Assembly (NCBI GenBank): GCA_035578905.1
Contig: JAQJVL010000177.1
Coordinates: forward strand, 1,560,115 to 1,624,114
Direction of reading: 5' to 3'
Origin: Stictocephala bisonia
Lineage: Eukaryota; Arthropoda; Insecta; Hemiptera; Membracidae
Length of the DNA: 64,000 nt
The notes beneath the pieces were generated by a model. The model did no database searches, was not told the origin of the DNA, and saw nothing but the letters and a program-made list of their open reading frames with translations. The translations under genes were made by a program, and so were the position numbers. Below are positions 21,786 to 34,600 of the stretch, in pieces; within the stretch, counting starts at the first letter, position 1; every line of letters starts with the position of its first letter.

Positions 21786-23113
21786 CAGGGTGACCACCGG
21801 GAACCGGACGTTTTTGGAATTGCTAGTACACGCTCAGCCAAAATGGGAGAGGGGGGAGAGTGTGGTGAATGACCTCGCTATACAATGCCATTTCAGTAGC
21901 CATGGAGCAGTGGACAGTGGAGCATCGCATGTTTGCATACTGTATGTGCAAAATGGCGAGTCTGTTACAACGGTACAACGGCTTTTTCACTCTCATTTCA
22001 ACCGTGGACGCCATGGTACGGTTCCTACCCGCAATACTATTCTCAGGTGGGTTCAAAATCTGAGAACGACAGGAGTTATTTTAAAGAAAAAATCTCCTGG
22101 CCCAAGGAAGACCGTAAGGACGCCGGAAAACGTAGAGAGGGTGAGACTAGCCCTCATTCGGAGCCCAAGTCGTTCAGCAAGAAGACATGCAAGTGAACTA
22201 AGGTTAAAGCGTGAATCAGTGCGGAAAATTTTGCAAAGTGATTTAAAATTTCATCCCTTTAAAATGTGTGTTGTTCAAAAGCTAAAGGAAAGAGATTACG
22301 CTCAGTGAGAGGACTTCGCCGTTCACATGCAAGTGTTGCTCGAAGATAATGACAGCACAATAATCATTATGAGTGATGAGGCACATTTTAATTTAAACGG
22401 AGGAGTTAACAAGCAAAATCTACGTTACTAGGCAACCGAGAATCCTTGCATAATTCACCAAAAACCTCTCCATTCAGAACGTGTAACTGTGTGGTGTGCG
22501 GTTGCCACTTTTAGAATTATTGGTCCATATTTTTTTGAAGGTGAAAATGGAGCCTCAGTAACAGTCAACTCCGAACGTTACACTCACATGCTGAACACTT
22601 TCTTACGTCCACAACTGAGAAGACGAGGTCTAGACAGAAATGAACACGTTTATTTTCAACAAGATGGTGCCACACCGCATACTGCTCGCTTGTCAATGGC
22701 TGTGGTCCGTCGGATGTTTCCAGGAAGGCTCATTTCCTGTTTCGACGACATCTAGTGGCCCCCAAGGTCACCAGACTTGACGACTTGTGACTTTTTTTTG
22801 TAGGGGTATCTCAAATCACGAGTCTACAACAACAAACCTCGCACCTTGGCAGAGCTAAAGGATGCAATCAAGACCGAAGTGGCAGCAATTGATCAAGAGC
22901 TTCTCGAACGTCTACATGCGGATTTTCTTAAAAGGTTAGAAACCTGCATTCAAGAAAATGGACACCATCTATTTGACGTTATATTCCATAAGTAACATTG
23001 CTCTTAAATGGCATGTAAGTACAAACATTTCTATGTAATAAAATAAGTTTTATGTTAAAAAATAAGTGGTTTATGTTTATTTAAAAAACGTCCGGTTCTC
23101 GGTGGTCACCCTG
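21786..23113 (+). mobile_element. Tc1/mariner-superfamily transposon, full length
   Basis: 1328 bp with 30-bp terminal inverted repeats starting CAGGGTGACCACCG, one mismatch between the ends (G or A at position 15), bounded on both sides by TA (21784-21785, 23114-23115), the target duplication of this superfamily. It contains one transposase frame on the plus strand (21902-22995). The TIRs are almost identical, so it is not very old, although the gene is dead. Confidence 0.95.
21902..22995 (+). pseudogene. Tc1/mariner-type transposase, inactivated
   Basis: Probable start ATG 21902 ('MEQWTVEHRMFAY'); one frameshift near 21940 leads into the main frame, which then runs to TAA 22993-22995. An N-terminal helix-turn-helix region ('VTTVQRLFHSHFNRGRHGTV') and 'NTILRWVQNLRTTG' bind the TIRs by family analogy. 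The catalytic aspartates are visible in 'MSDEAHFNLNGG', 'YFQQDGATPHTA' and 'RSPDLTTCDFF'. Counting from the second to the CDFF aspartate gives 41 intervening positions, which recalls the DD41D group; this is inference. Four in-frame stops occur at 22306 (TGA) and at 22429, 22753 and 22801 (all TAG). At least two TAGs stand where tryptophan is expected, which suggests TGG-to-TAG changes. It cannot make a full protein. Confidence 0.93.
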
Positions 23114-23115
23114 TA

Positions 23116-23915
23116 TTTACACAAGGTTGCTCTGTCACAACAGGGGATCTCGTTAGAGACCTTAATTTAAGGAAAACCCTTGTAGTTGCACGGAACAACA
23201 CCTGTTTGCTACTTTTTATTTATGTTTAGAGAAGGACGAGGACATGTATTTTTTAATTGTATTAAATGTTTCTTAAATAAAAAAAATAACAAATAATTAA
23301 CTTAAAAACATACATGGACATGTCAATAATGAAAAAAGAATACAAATTAATTATTAACATGTAAAACTATAAAAAATTAAGAACAAAAAATTAAGTATAA
23401 AAACATAAAAAAAATATTTCAGAACAAAAATCTACATTTCTACATCTACATGTCAATATTTGAGGTAAATTATTCTTGTTCACTGACAACACAGTTTTAA
23501 TATCGAGTGAATGTACACGGATCTTTTAGAATATAAAAAATTATGGATTGAAATTTACTTACAACATATCAATCCATTAGCAACATATCACTCCTGGATG
23601 CATGTTTGTATACTTCATTTCAATATACTGTACCTAATGAAAAAAAAATTGGTTTGATATGTTGTCGGTGAATAACAAAAACAAAATGAATCAGTCTCTC
23701 GGTTTTTATATTTGAAACGATCCAGATAGTGGCTGCTTAGGCTGTACTATGCAGTAATTCACAGCCTGTGGTTGTAGTATAATTGAGTGTGTGATGGTAC
23801 TTGGGTGTAATTGTTGATTATAAATTAAGCTTGGTTATGGAACCCGGTAAGTTGATGTAAGTTAAGTATATCAAACAGAGGCTTGATGAAATGAGAGCAT
23901 CAGGATTGTGTACAG
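23116..23915. other. AT-rich, no gene
   Basis: Very A-rich (23270-23440) with no open frame. The short block directly after the mariner, 'CACAAGGTTGCTCTGTC', matches nothing else here. Confidence 0.4.
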
Positions 23916-23916
23916 T

Positions 23917-24000
23917 AGAACCTCATTGTAGCGGACTGCACACGGTGTGACACAACTTACGATTTGTAGCAATAGTTAGGGCCCGACTCAAATTGAGTGA
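23917..24000 (+). mobile_element. Single pogo/Tigger-like terminus
   Basis: 'TACAGTAGAACCTCATTGTA' followed by 'GCGGACTGCACACGG' resembles a Tigger terminal repeat beginning at a TA. No matching inverse end was found nearby, so it is a relic or a truncated copy. Confidence 0.4.
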
Positions 24001-24354
24001 CAACATGTACAGTACTCTTTAACTTCATTTAAACAAAATTTATAAAAGGAACAATTTTAAAATTTTTGTTTATTGCATAAAATTCTACTAGATATTTTGT
24101 GGGAAATAAGTCAAATGCAAAGTAATTCTAACATTTGTCATATTAGTTATCACTCTATATCATAACTATACTGTGTTTGGGCTTATTTTAATTGAAATTG
24201 CAATTAGGATTTAAAATGAGAATCAAATTAAACTATTAAATTTGCTATTAATTTTAGTAAACTTAATGAAAATGAGGCAGGTAACATAGCATATTGCAAT
24301 GGGTTCACCATCTTGAGGAAAGGGTCGATTAATCTTTTAGCCACCAACCGTTGG

Positions 24355-25500
24355 ACAGAGTATTACAGATGGTCTAGCCAAGACCAACACAGGATCTGAC
24401 AATCCTCCTTCTAACACAGCTATAAGAGAGGTATAAGAGATGGCTAGGAGGGGTACTTGCGTGAAATTTATCTTTTAAGCCTAGTCGACTCCTTGTCTAT
24501 TACAAGACACAATATCTTATATCTAACTTAAGAATTGTACTTTCATTTCTGTTCACCCTGTTGAATTTCACTCCTGTAAAAATTATTTGATATAAAATGA
24601 ACGTTCAGTATATCGAACAATCTTCAATCCATTATTGAGTCCAATGTACATTGTTATGTACGGTTTAGTCCTTGATTATCATCTGGCGTGAGTATATTTG
24701 TGTAATGCAGAGATATATATAAATTAGTTTTTAGGTAACATTTTAAGATACCTACTATCCCAGTTTTGATTACTCGAGTTCTTTAGACTGTCACGGTTCT
24801 TAAAGACTGGCGCGTTCATAGGTAATACTGTCATGATGCCAAGGTAACGGTACTGAATGAGGAGACACTTTGCAGAGTATGAGGAACTCTCGTGCATGCG
24901 GTTGTTCTAATGGCTGCGGTAGCACCAGAAACTGTGGGCAACGCCAGGTAAGGCAAGCAAAGAGGTCCTGTTGGGCATGTATCACATGTTGAAGCATTTC
25001 TTGAATCAGAATCCAAAGGTTGTTGGTTATACTGACTGGAGTTTCGGCAACTATTAACAAGTGAGTTTCCAACCCCTGTTCTCTTATCTAGGAATTGTAG
25101 TGAGGAGGGGTCTGGAAGCACATCCTCTTCCAGCTGCCTAGTAGAGGGTCTTGCTTGGCAGTTTTAGAACGTGGCCATGTGTTAATACAGGAAAATCTCA
25201 AGGTCTTCTTACGATTCTTGATTGATGAGTTGAATCCTGTAAAGGAGAGCGGAATTAAGCTTTTGGACTGAGGCCGTATCAGTTATTAATTTTTATTTAA
25301 ATTGTTTTTAGAAAGGATTCTTATATTTACAGGCAAGTAGGATGAGAAGCTCTTTCAACCTTGCGTAACTGCTTAATTAACTTCCAAACAGAGTGGCATA
25401 GGGTAACCTCGATTTGTTACATTAACCTTCTTCGTACTGGAATCTAGCCCAGAGATGTGGCAAGATTAGAGGGCTACTACCAACGTTTGGTATCTTTATT
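24355..25500 (+). pseudogene. LINE RNase H/C-terminal region, copy A (indel-rich)
   Basis: A direct duplicate of 25630-26900. It begins with 'TATTACAGATGGTCTAGCC' and runs in parallel to 'AATCTAGCCC' near 25450. Against copy B it carries many one- and two-base deletions, often in repeated bases, so no frame is open, although the RNase H and zinc-finger-like blocks can still be followed by eye. The scatter of tiny deletions looks more like uncorrected sequencing or assembly error than natural decay. Confidence 0.7.
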
Positions 25501-25629
25501 CATTTTACTTTATAACTAATAAAATTGTTTGAGCAAATTGACATAAACATTCCATAGGATATTCTGTGAGAATTACGAATCTTGCAATGACTGATTTCAT
25601 GATAAAGATTTGATCGAGGTTGAACGTAC

Positions 25630-26900
25630 CTTATTACAGATGGTCTAGCCAAGACCAACACAGGATCTGACAATCCTCCTTCTAACACAGCTATAAGAGA
25701 GGTATAAGAGATGGCTAGGAGGGGGTACTTGCGTGACATTTATCTTTTAAGCCTAGTCGACTCCTTGTCTATTACAAGACAATATCTTATATCTAACTTA
25801 AGAATTGTACTTTCATTTCTGTTCACCCTGTTGAATTTCACTCCTGTAAAAATTATTTGATATAAAATGAACGTTCAGTATATCGAACAATCTTCAATCC
25901 ATTATGAGATCCTAATGTACATTGCTTATGTACGGTTAGTCCTTGAATATATCATCTTGGCGTGAGTATATTATGGTAGTAATGCAGAGATATATTATAA
26001 AAATAGTTTTAAGGTAACATTTAAGATACCCTACTATCCCAGTTTTGACTTCAACTCGAGTCTACTTTGGAACTGTCACGGGGTTCTTAAAAAGACTGGC
26101 GCGTTCCAATAGGGTAATACTGTCATGGATGCCAGGTCAAACCGGGATACTGGGAAATGAGAGGGAAGACCACTTTGCCAAGAGAGGTACTGAGGAACGT
26201 CTCGTTGGCCATGCGGGGTTGCTTCTAAATGGGCTGCTGGTAAGCACCAGGAAACCTGGGAGGCAACGCCAGGTAACAGGCAAGCAAAGGAGGTCCTGTT
26301 GAGGCCATCGTACTCCAACATGGTTGAAGCTCTTTCTCTTGCAAGATCAGAAATCCAAAGGTTGGTTGGTTTTATAACTGGACACTGGAAGTTTCGGGCA
26401 CACATGAACAAGTTGGAGTTTCCAACCCCTGTTCTCTTATCTAGGAAATGTAGGGAGGAGGAGGAGTCTGGACAGCACATCCTCTTCCACTGCCCGGCCC
26501 TAGCTAGGAAGCGGGCTCTTGCCTTGGGCAGCGTTTTAGAACGTGGCCAAGGTGTAGCATACAGGAAAACCTCAAGGTTCTCTACGGATCTTGGATTGGA
26601 TGAGGTTTGAAGTCCTGTAAAGGAGTCCTGACATTAAGCCTTTTGGCTGAGGGCCGGTATCAGGTATTAATATGCTTATTTAAATTGTTTATTAAAGAAA
26701 GGATGTCTTATTTTACCAGGCAAAGTTAGGACTGAGAAGCTCTTTCTAACACTTAACCTGCGGATCAACGGCTTAACGTAACTTCCGAACTACGAGAGTG
26801 GCATAGGGTTAAACCTGTTCTTGTTACATTGGAAATCTAGCCCGGAGAGCTGGGTGGCAAGCCACTTAGCCAGGGCCGCTCCATCGGTTGGTATTTATTA
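25630..26900 (+). pseudogene. R1/I-like LINE RNase H/C-terminal region, copy B
   Basis: 'VILSWMPGQTGILGNEREDH' is the last RNase H motif (V.GH.G..GNE.AD). Frame 26299-26610 then gives 'LSLARSEIQRLVGFITGHWK', 'FPTPVLLSRKCREEE' and 'GQHILFHCPALARKRAL', the C-terminal cysteine/histidine region (C...E..HIL..CP) of LINEs that carry RNase H. The frame changes between the two blocks. The reverse transcriptase is absent upstream. The copy fades out near 26900 in a region with 'GAGAATTACG', also seen at 25569. Confidence 0.75.
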
Positions 26901-28315
26901 TTTACTTGAAGTAAGATACAAAAAATATGTACTGAACAACAATTTAGACAGAAAAGCCATTCCCACAGTCAGACCTAATGTCCTAAGTGAGAATTACGTA
27001 ACTGCAGCTATTATATTTTGTTTTTATATTCATATAAAATAAAATTATTCATTAAATAGTGATAAATTTTATTTCTTTTGTTCCTAATAATACAATGTGG
27101 GCTACAAATTGTAGAACTAACTGGCTTGTATCAATTTTAAGTTTAGCAATATCATTTATTGATCAGTTAACTCTAATGAGAGTGACAAATAATTTTCCAC
27201 TGCACATAAAGGTATCAATCAAAACTATGGACTAAAATGAAAAATAACACTGTTTAAAGATTAAGAATGTTTTTAATATAACAGTCTTGTTTCTTGACAA
27301 TACTCGTCAATCAGCATGTTGTAAAATGAAGAACAGACAATACTTTCTAAAAGAATAAGAATGAATATTATTTAATTATCTTTCTTTACAATACTGTTTT
27401 ATCATTACAATATGAAAACTAACATATTTTATAAAATGTTAAAAATACTACACAGTTATTTCTTTAAAGTGCTGTTTCATCATTACAAAACGTAAAAAAC
27501 AATTTCTAAAAGAATAATTATATTATGTACGCAATATTTAAAAATTACCATGAAATTTATAGGGCATTTCAAATTAACTACTCAATTAATTATCATGTAC
27601 CTATCAAAATCCTCTCATCTGAAAACCTAGCACAGATCTGTACATCTGTAAACCCTTACCTTCAGAAAGCACGACAGTATCACTACGAAATCCTCTGTTC
27701 TTCCATACAGAAACAATTTGAACATCTGCACGTTGCTCTTGGCGGGAAGTAAACATAATTAGAAAACATTTCAGGGTTCACACAGAGAGTATTACTTATT
27801 TGGTAGGTGATTTTGTTCAGTTGTCATGAAGTTTATAACAATTATTTTCTCTCCTCGAGAACCTCAATTTGTACACAGAACTTTAATTGTGACAGTATGC
27901 ATGGACAGCACAAGTGAGGTACTTAATATCTAAGCTATTTGATGTTAGAATATTTTGAACATTTTGAGAGGGACAGATCCCATTAATAGTAATGTTAACT
28001 CCCTAGCCAGGACTCTAAATAATTATTGACTGAGGACACCAATTTATGCTTTGTTTTTTCATATCTCAACTCACAATTTTTTATTTAACTCATTCCATTT
28101 TTCTGTAAAACTTTTTAACATGGACTAAAAAATTTAGCTTTGATAACAGTTTCTTCAAGCCATTTCAAATAAAAAAAGTTGGCGTATTAAATTATAGCAA
28201 ACAATTTTGGTGTTTGTCTAAACTAGGCTACCTTAGTATCAACCAGCAAGTAAGACATTGATATGGAAGAGGGAAAATTACTGGCACTGAACAATGTGAA
28301 AATAGTAAAATTAAT
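26901..28315. other. Intergenic, one unrecognised open frame
   Basis: AT-rich. 27525-27752 (+) is an open frame of 75 codons with ordinary amino-acid composition but no recognised domain and no splice context. Two AT-rich blocks near 27370-27520 resemble each other ('CTTTACAATACTGTTTTATC' and 'CTTTAAAGTGCTGTTTCATC'). Confidence 0.4.
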
Positions 28316-28316
28316 T

Positions 28317-28322
28317 TTTATT
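28317..28322 (-). terminator. Candidate EMC8/9 poly(A) signal
   Basis: AATAAA on the minus strand, about 320 bases after the EMC8/9 stop codon. It is the first canonical hexamer found on that strand downstream of the gene. Transcript data would be needed to prove its use. Confidence 0.35.
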
Positions 28323-28641
28323 TCCTTCATCAATTAACCTGTATGTGTCACTTTATAAATCACAAGGGTAAAAAAACGAGTCACTTAGACTATAAAAATG
28401 CAATCTGTAATTCAAATAAGAAAATCTTCTTTTCTATCCGAACGTCTACAGAACAAACACAATGAACCGTACAACCTTCTTTCGGTTGGAACTAAAACAA
28501 GGACATTGCAGATTAAATAAATATTCCTATTAAATTCTTAAAATTAATACTCATCCCTGGGTGATGACATAACATATAAACCAATATATACTATATAAGA
28601 AACAACAAAAGAAAACAACAATGATGTGGTTGGAATGCTGT

Positions 28642-28801
28642 CTATTGACTGGAATATTTGTCGATGGCCGAGTTTGTGGGTTTGTTCCTCCAGTCTAAGG
28701 CAACGTTGTCTAAATGGTTGTCAAAGTCCACGATGTTGTCTTGCCAGCGTTGTTGTAGAAGGTTGGCCGCTGCATCCTGACTGCTCTTTTCTAGCGCCCA
28801 A
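28642..28801 (-). CDS. EMC8: EMC8/9 exon 5 (last)
   Basis: The acceptor TTTTTTTAG precedes it. T completes a serine codon, then 'WALEKSSQDAAANLLQQ', 'RWQDNIVDFDNHLDN' and 'VALDWRNKPTN', ending SSQ and TAG (28642-28644). The 'L..R....VDFDNHLD....DW.N' pattern is the family's C-terminal signature. Confidence 0.96.
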
Positions 28802-31573
28802 CTAAAAAAATAACAAAATTATCATTAACTTCGACATTAGTAAATAAAACAACTGGTAATTTAGTGGTATGCGAGTAAAAAATGGCAACTATGGTTTTCG
28901 CCTCGACAATCGGAATGACATATGTATGATTTCATGGTGAAAAAGGCTGACTGACGAAGGCTTGCAACTCATGGAAAGGAGTAGGATTGTAGGGGTTTTG
29001 TAGGAATCAGCATATCATTCACAGAGAAAATTGCAATGTCTGCCTTTGTTATTATATCTTTTTTTTCAAGATAATAATACAACTTTGAACCCAACCTAAG
29101 CAAAATATAGAGTTTAATACTATCCAAAATCCAGAAATAGAATTAATACCCATGTACAATTGAAAGAAGTGGCTAAAGTAAAAGTAGAGGAGTTAAAATT
29201 GTCAGGACTACCACAGGCTAGCTCTCTAACTTGAAATACATATTTAGACAGTTTCTAAATTGAATTCTGGTTTATAAGCTTTACATGGGATGGCAAAACT
29301 ATGTACGACTGAAATCTTTTAATCTATATATTATGCACACATTCATTCACATGTTATCTTTGATATTTATCAATATGGATCAACATCCGTACTAAATTTT
29401 GATACTACAAAAAAAAAAAAAAAAAAAAGCAATTGATATCATTCAAATCAAAATCTCTTTATTCATTAATGTAACACTCTGATACATTGAATTGATTTGC
29501 CTTGGTGGCTCAGTGGCTAAAGCTTCGGACTACGGAGGGCAATGTCCAAGTTTCGAATCCTCACTGAGGCAACGGTCGGTACTTCTCTCGTTGGATAGAA
29601 TTAACGCACAAGCTTATAAGCCCATATGTACTGGCGAGTGAAGTTAAAAAAAAGAGAATAAAGTCATACAATAAATCTGTACTTACAATGTAGTAAAACA
29701 ATAAGCAAAATCACGCTATATAGCCAAATAAAAAAAAAGTTTTTATCCGTAAAGTCGTTACCTATTTACTTCAAAAGATGTGGGTTTTTCTAAAAAATTG
29801 CAATAGAACGAATTTGTGTAAAATCCCACTTCTCTGATTTACGACAGTACACTGTCTGTGAAGTATCGAATTGACGATACTGTCACATGTGTTGATAACC
29901 ACAGTTATAATACAGGAAATAAAAATACTATGGCAGAAATCTGACATATTTAATTTTGTACAGTACAAAATCAAAATCATATTCGACCATATTTCTACAA
30001 TCGGTCTCACTGATGAATAACAAAGCAAAATATTTTAACTTACTTCAAAACCAAATTATATGTCAATATTAGATGACACATCTTTGACATGCTTTGTAGA
30101 GCTTATTTGTTTATTTATAACAAACAAAAACTAAACACATAAGAATTTTACATTAAGATATCCAATTAATCCCTATTCCCCATAATTATACACAAATATT
30201 TGTCACAGTTTTAAATATGTATACCGGTATTTAATATACATGGAGCGGCCATAGCTTTAGGTGATCAGTCAGTGGTTTTCAACGCAGCCGGGCCCGGTAT
30301 ATTTTTGTTATAATTATGGTTCATACTACTGTGTCGCTCCCACAGCTCAGAAGTCATAAACACTTTGGCCTACAAAACAAAAATTGATCCGTCTTAACAG
30401 GTGACGGAAACTGTTTGTTGATTGGAAAACTCTCCCAATAAGAGCCATAGGATATTTATTATTTAGTATATGTATGCTGAACCATACATAAAATGATAAC
30501 GATCATTGAATGAGCCCACAAAAACACCATTCGTGATGGACTAAGGGGTGTTAGGTCAATACATCAGGTACGAAATATTCTAACGACAGGCAAGTAAAGT
30601 ACCACTTTGTCATCATACCTGTATATACATACCAAATATACTGAACAAATCAATATTGTATTTACCTTGACTTATCCAAGGACTTCCATTTGACATCAGA
30701 ATACTGTGAAACAATTAGAGCTGGGTCATCCATCGTTAACGTTAATTGTCGATTATCAATCTGGAACACAGTCAAAACAATGTTAATGTTATAGTTTTTT
30801 TTAAATAATACAAAAATTCAAAAACCTGTTCAAAACTAACCAATTCTTGCATCTGAATTAATTTTTTATCTATTTATTCTTCAGACGCCATGATAGTTCA
30901 AGATATGGGCGAATATGAATTCTGAATGAGTCTGATAAGTGAGTGAGTATAAGTGAATATAGTCATTGTCATTGTCACGAACAAAGGCCGACCACTCCTT
31001 AGAAAATGTCAATAATTAATAGCCCAACAACAAATTAACAGGCGATGGTAATCAGCTGATCTCTCTCAAAATATTGATATTGTTTTATATTATCTGAGCC
31101 TAACATCAAATTGCATTGTGGTACTAATGCAAGATAACAAAAAGGACATATATAGGATTAAAAATAATAAGTACTAAACAACTAAACATTTAAATAAGGT
31201 AAGGATAACTTAATCCTCAAATTTTAAATTAGAGACAGAAATTGGCATGTCATGATATTCATTATGTTAAAAAATTATACATTAACGATCAATAAACATT
31301 TTACTTAATGGAATCTCTCTTTATCAAACACCAACGGTAATTCTCATAATATCGTGATGTTGGTTATTCCTTTCACAGATTTAAAAAAAACAAAGTAATA
31401 TTTTTTAAATGCTTAGCTTTTTTTGTTCAACAACTTTGTTATATATTTTGCATCCAATATTTATAAAAATAATAAAAGGTTTTCAAATATTCAATATTGT
31501 AGCTATACAAATAATTGTAAAGCACTAAAGGGCCCTCTTTCAGTCATCTGAAAGGAAGATTACTATAATTCAG

Positions 31574-31619
<46 letters not shown>

Positions 31620-34600
31620 AATTGTATTACTTTCTTAAGGCGATGTTCAATAAGGGTCCCACATTGAACATGTGTTTAGAAAATGTGTTTTCTGTAACTG
31701 TAAATTATAGTGTCCTTTTAAAAAATACAATGCCCTTGTTCATTATTAATGAAGATGAAAGAATGTCTTTAATCAGTTGTTTTCTTGGCCTGCATAGTAT
31801 GAATTTCTTCATTTTATCCTAATAAAAATCAGATTGCCTTTGACTTGATAAAATTCTAAAAATAATTATTCAAACCTAGGGTTGAATACTACAAATTAGT
31901 TTTGAGGTTCAATTTAGTTATTCTAGATATGCATTAAATTTTTGTATTTATAAAACGTAGTTTTGGAAAATCTCTGTACATAAATCGATTTACAACTTTT
32001 GGAATTTCAGGTACGTTGAATTAAAACTTGTGTTTGTGACTTAATAGTTCATAATCAATTTACCTAGTCAATGACCAACAATTAAATAAAGAGTACATAT
32101 GTATATGTGGAGGTTTTAATCCAATAATAATAAAATAATAGAATTTGTATAAGTTTATTCATTACATGAAAGTCTGTCTGTTCAGGAGAGCTGCATTCAG
32201 ATCTATCAGATCAATTATCCCCCCTTGTTCAGTACTCAATTTGTACTTCCTTATTGTTTCATGCAACATCCGTGTTTGGGCACAAATTAAATATTGGGCT
32301 GCAACTACCAATAGTTTGTAGTAATAAAAAAAAATATACTATAAAAATTAAAACAGACAGTGACCAAGATAGTGGAAATGTGAAATTCAGTAATCTTAAA
32401 TTTTTTTGGACAGACCATTAAATATGACAAATGATTAATCACAAATCTTCAATGCCAACTTGTGCAAATTACCTCAATCCTCCATCTGAATCGCCAACAG
32501 TTTGGAAGTTTATAGTAATAATTTAAGGCATTAGACATAATGATTGACTAGATTAAAAGTGGATTTCATATCATATGTCTACTCCTTTTCTTTACTTTTC
32601 CCAAAGTATATTTTACTTATAATAGTTCAGTGATCAGAGATTCAGATAAATTTTCATTAAAATTCTTGGGCATCTGGCTAGAATCTAACATGGACTGGAG
32701 TACACATGTAGATTATGTAACTAAAAAATTGTCTAAAGGTGTATATGTTAAGGCGACTTAAATCTTGTGTAAAGCCTGATGTTCTTTTACATGTGTATTA
32801 TGCTCAAATTAAAAGTATATTGTGTTGTGGGATAATGTTATGGGGTAATAGTTGACTGCAAAATCCTAATATTGCAGAAAAGAATTGTTAGATTGTTAAC
32901 TAATTCACCTTTCCGAGCTCATTGCAGACCTTTTTTCGAACAACTTGGAATCTTAACTTTCCTGTCCTTATATGTTTTAAGTGTACTTTGCCATGTTCAT
33001 AATAATATTGATATATTCAAAACCAAGAGTCATTTCCATAGCTATAATACTAGAAACAAAAAAATAATTTTCATATGTCAATTAAGTTGTATAATTCCAT
33101 ACCTAAAGAAATAAAAAATATGTCCTTTCCTTCTTTTAAAAATAAAGTTAAGCATATTTTAAACTGTGCATGCCTATATAAGATAGATGAATTTTTTGAA
33201 ATCAACTGGAAATATTATATATAAATAGGTTATTATTAATTGTTTGTATTGTAAATTGAAATTTGTTATTTAATTTTTAAAACATGCTTGTACTGTTATA
33301 CTATAATGACTTAGAATTTGTTATTAGTATGTTATATATGTATATCTATTTTCTATTTTATACTTGACGATGTCGATGCATTCTTTGTATTGTTTATGAC
33401 TAATAAACTCTTAATGTCTTTAAATGGGTAAAAAAACACACAAATAAATTACTACAATTTTTATACATGGTGCAATTTCTGAAAATCTCAGTACATTTTA
33501 GTTTCATAGTCAACTTAATAAAAAAAAGTATATGTATATAAGCTTAGTTTGGATGAGCCAAAAACCATTATATTACAGTAATTAGTGTTTTAATTAGCAT
33601 TTTACGTGTTGGTAGAAATACGAAACAAGTGAACGTCATACAGTTGAATTTTATTCCTGTTTCTTTTACTTATACTGTAATTAACTGATGCAGTACCAAC
33701 TTTCACTTCACTTGTTTTGTATTTTACGATGAGTATAATTTACGAGATATCTAATCCAAATTAAAGAATTATAGGCCTATACGTAAACCCAACATTTTGG
33801 GATTGCTTGTTAGCAGCTCAGTGGTTAAGATTCCATACTAAGGATTCCCCAACACTCAGTGCTTCACATGCTTTCAATAAAGCTCACTCACAGGTATACA
33901 TGCCCTTGTAAACTGGCGAGTGAAGTTAAAAAAAAGAGGGTTGAAATGTTTAAATATTCAGGAATTTTAATCGAACTTCATTTTAATAAGTCATACTTCT
34001 TCATGATCATAGTATTCTGGTTGATACCTGTTCACTTTTTTTTATATATCTTTCCAGCATTTAAATATATTTTAACATTTAACTTGCAAGCTATTTTACA
34101 TCAAAATATCGATGCTACTGTTTATTTAAATAAATGAATATAGTAAAATTGCTTTAACGGCATATAAGGACAGCTAAGCTTGTCAAAACATCGAGTTAAC
34201 ACATTGAATGCTAAAAGACTACATACTTGGACACCCCAATGACTAACCACGAAACACTATCACTTAGTACAGTCACCCCTTCGACAAAAATGGTGGGAAC
34301 GGAAAACGAACTCCACTCGAAAGAGCTCAAAAGCTGGCAGAATATTTTTTCCCCTAATAACAAGTACACTAGAGCTAATTTAATTCTGAGTAAAAACTAC
34401 TGATTCATACTTACAACAACTAAACACGCTGCATTAAAGTTTTCTGCTATCTTATCAGCTACTCTATTTGCAGGTTTGTCTATACTGTAAACAAATAAAT
34501 AGTCAGTTTCAATTATTTATGACATAAGACCTGAAAGTAGACTAATACAACTCTTTATTTAAAGTAATAAATTATTGCGTACAAATCGAGATTAGTATAT

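Noticed and set aside
26901..28315. Minus-strand exon of a further gene after EMC8/9 (a donor-like GTAAGG near 27652)
   Set aside because: The peptide has no recognisable domain, and the EMC8/9 frame already ends at 28642.
20000..30000. CRISPR array, operon or prokaryotic genes
   Set aside because: The whole window has eukaryotic gene structure and repeats. No array of short repeats with unique spacers exists.
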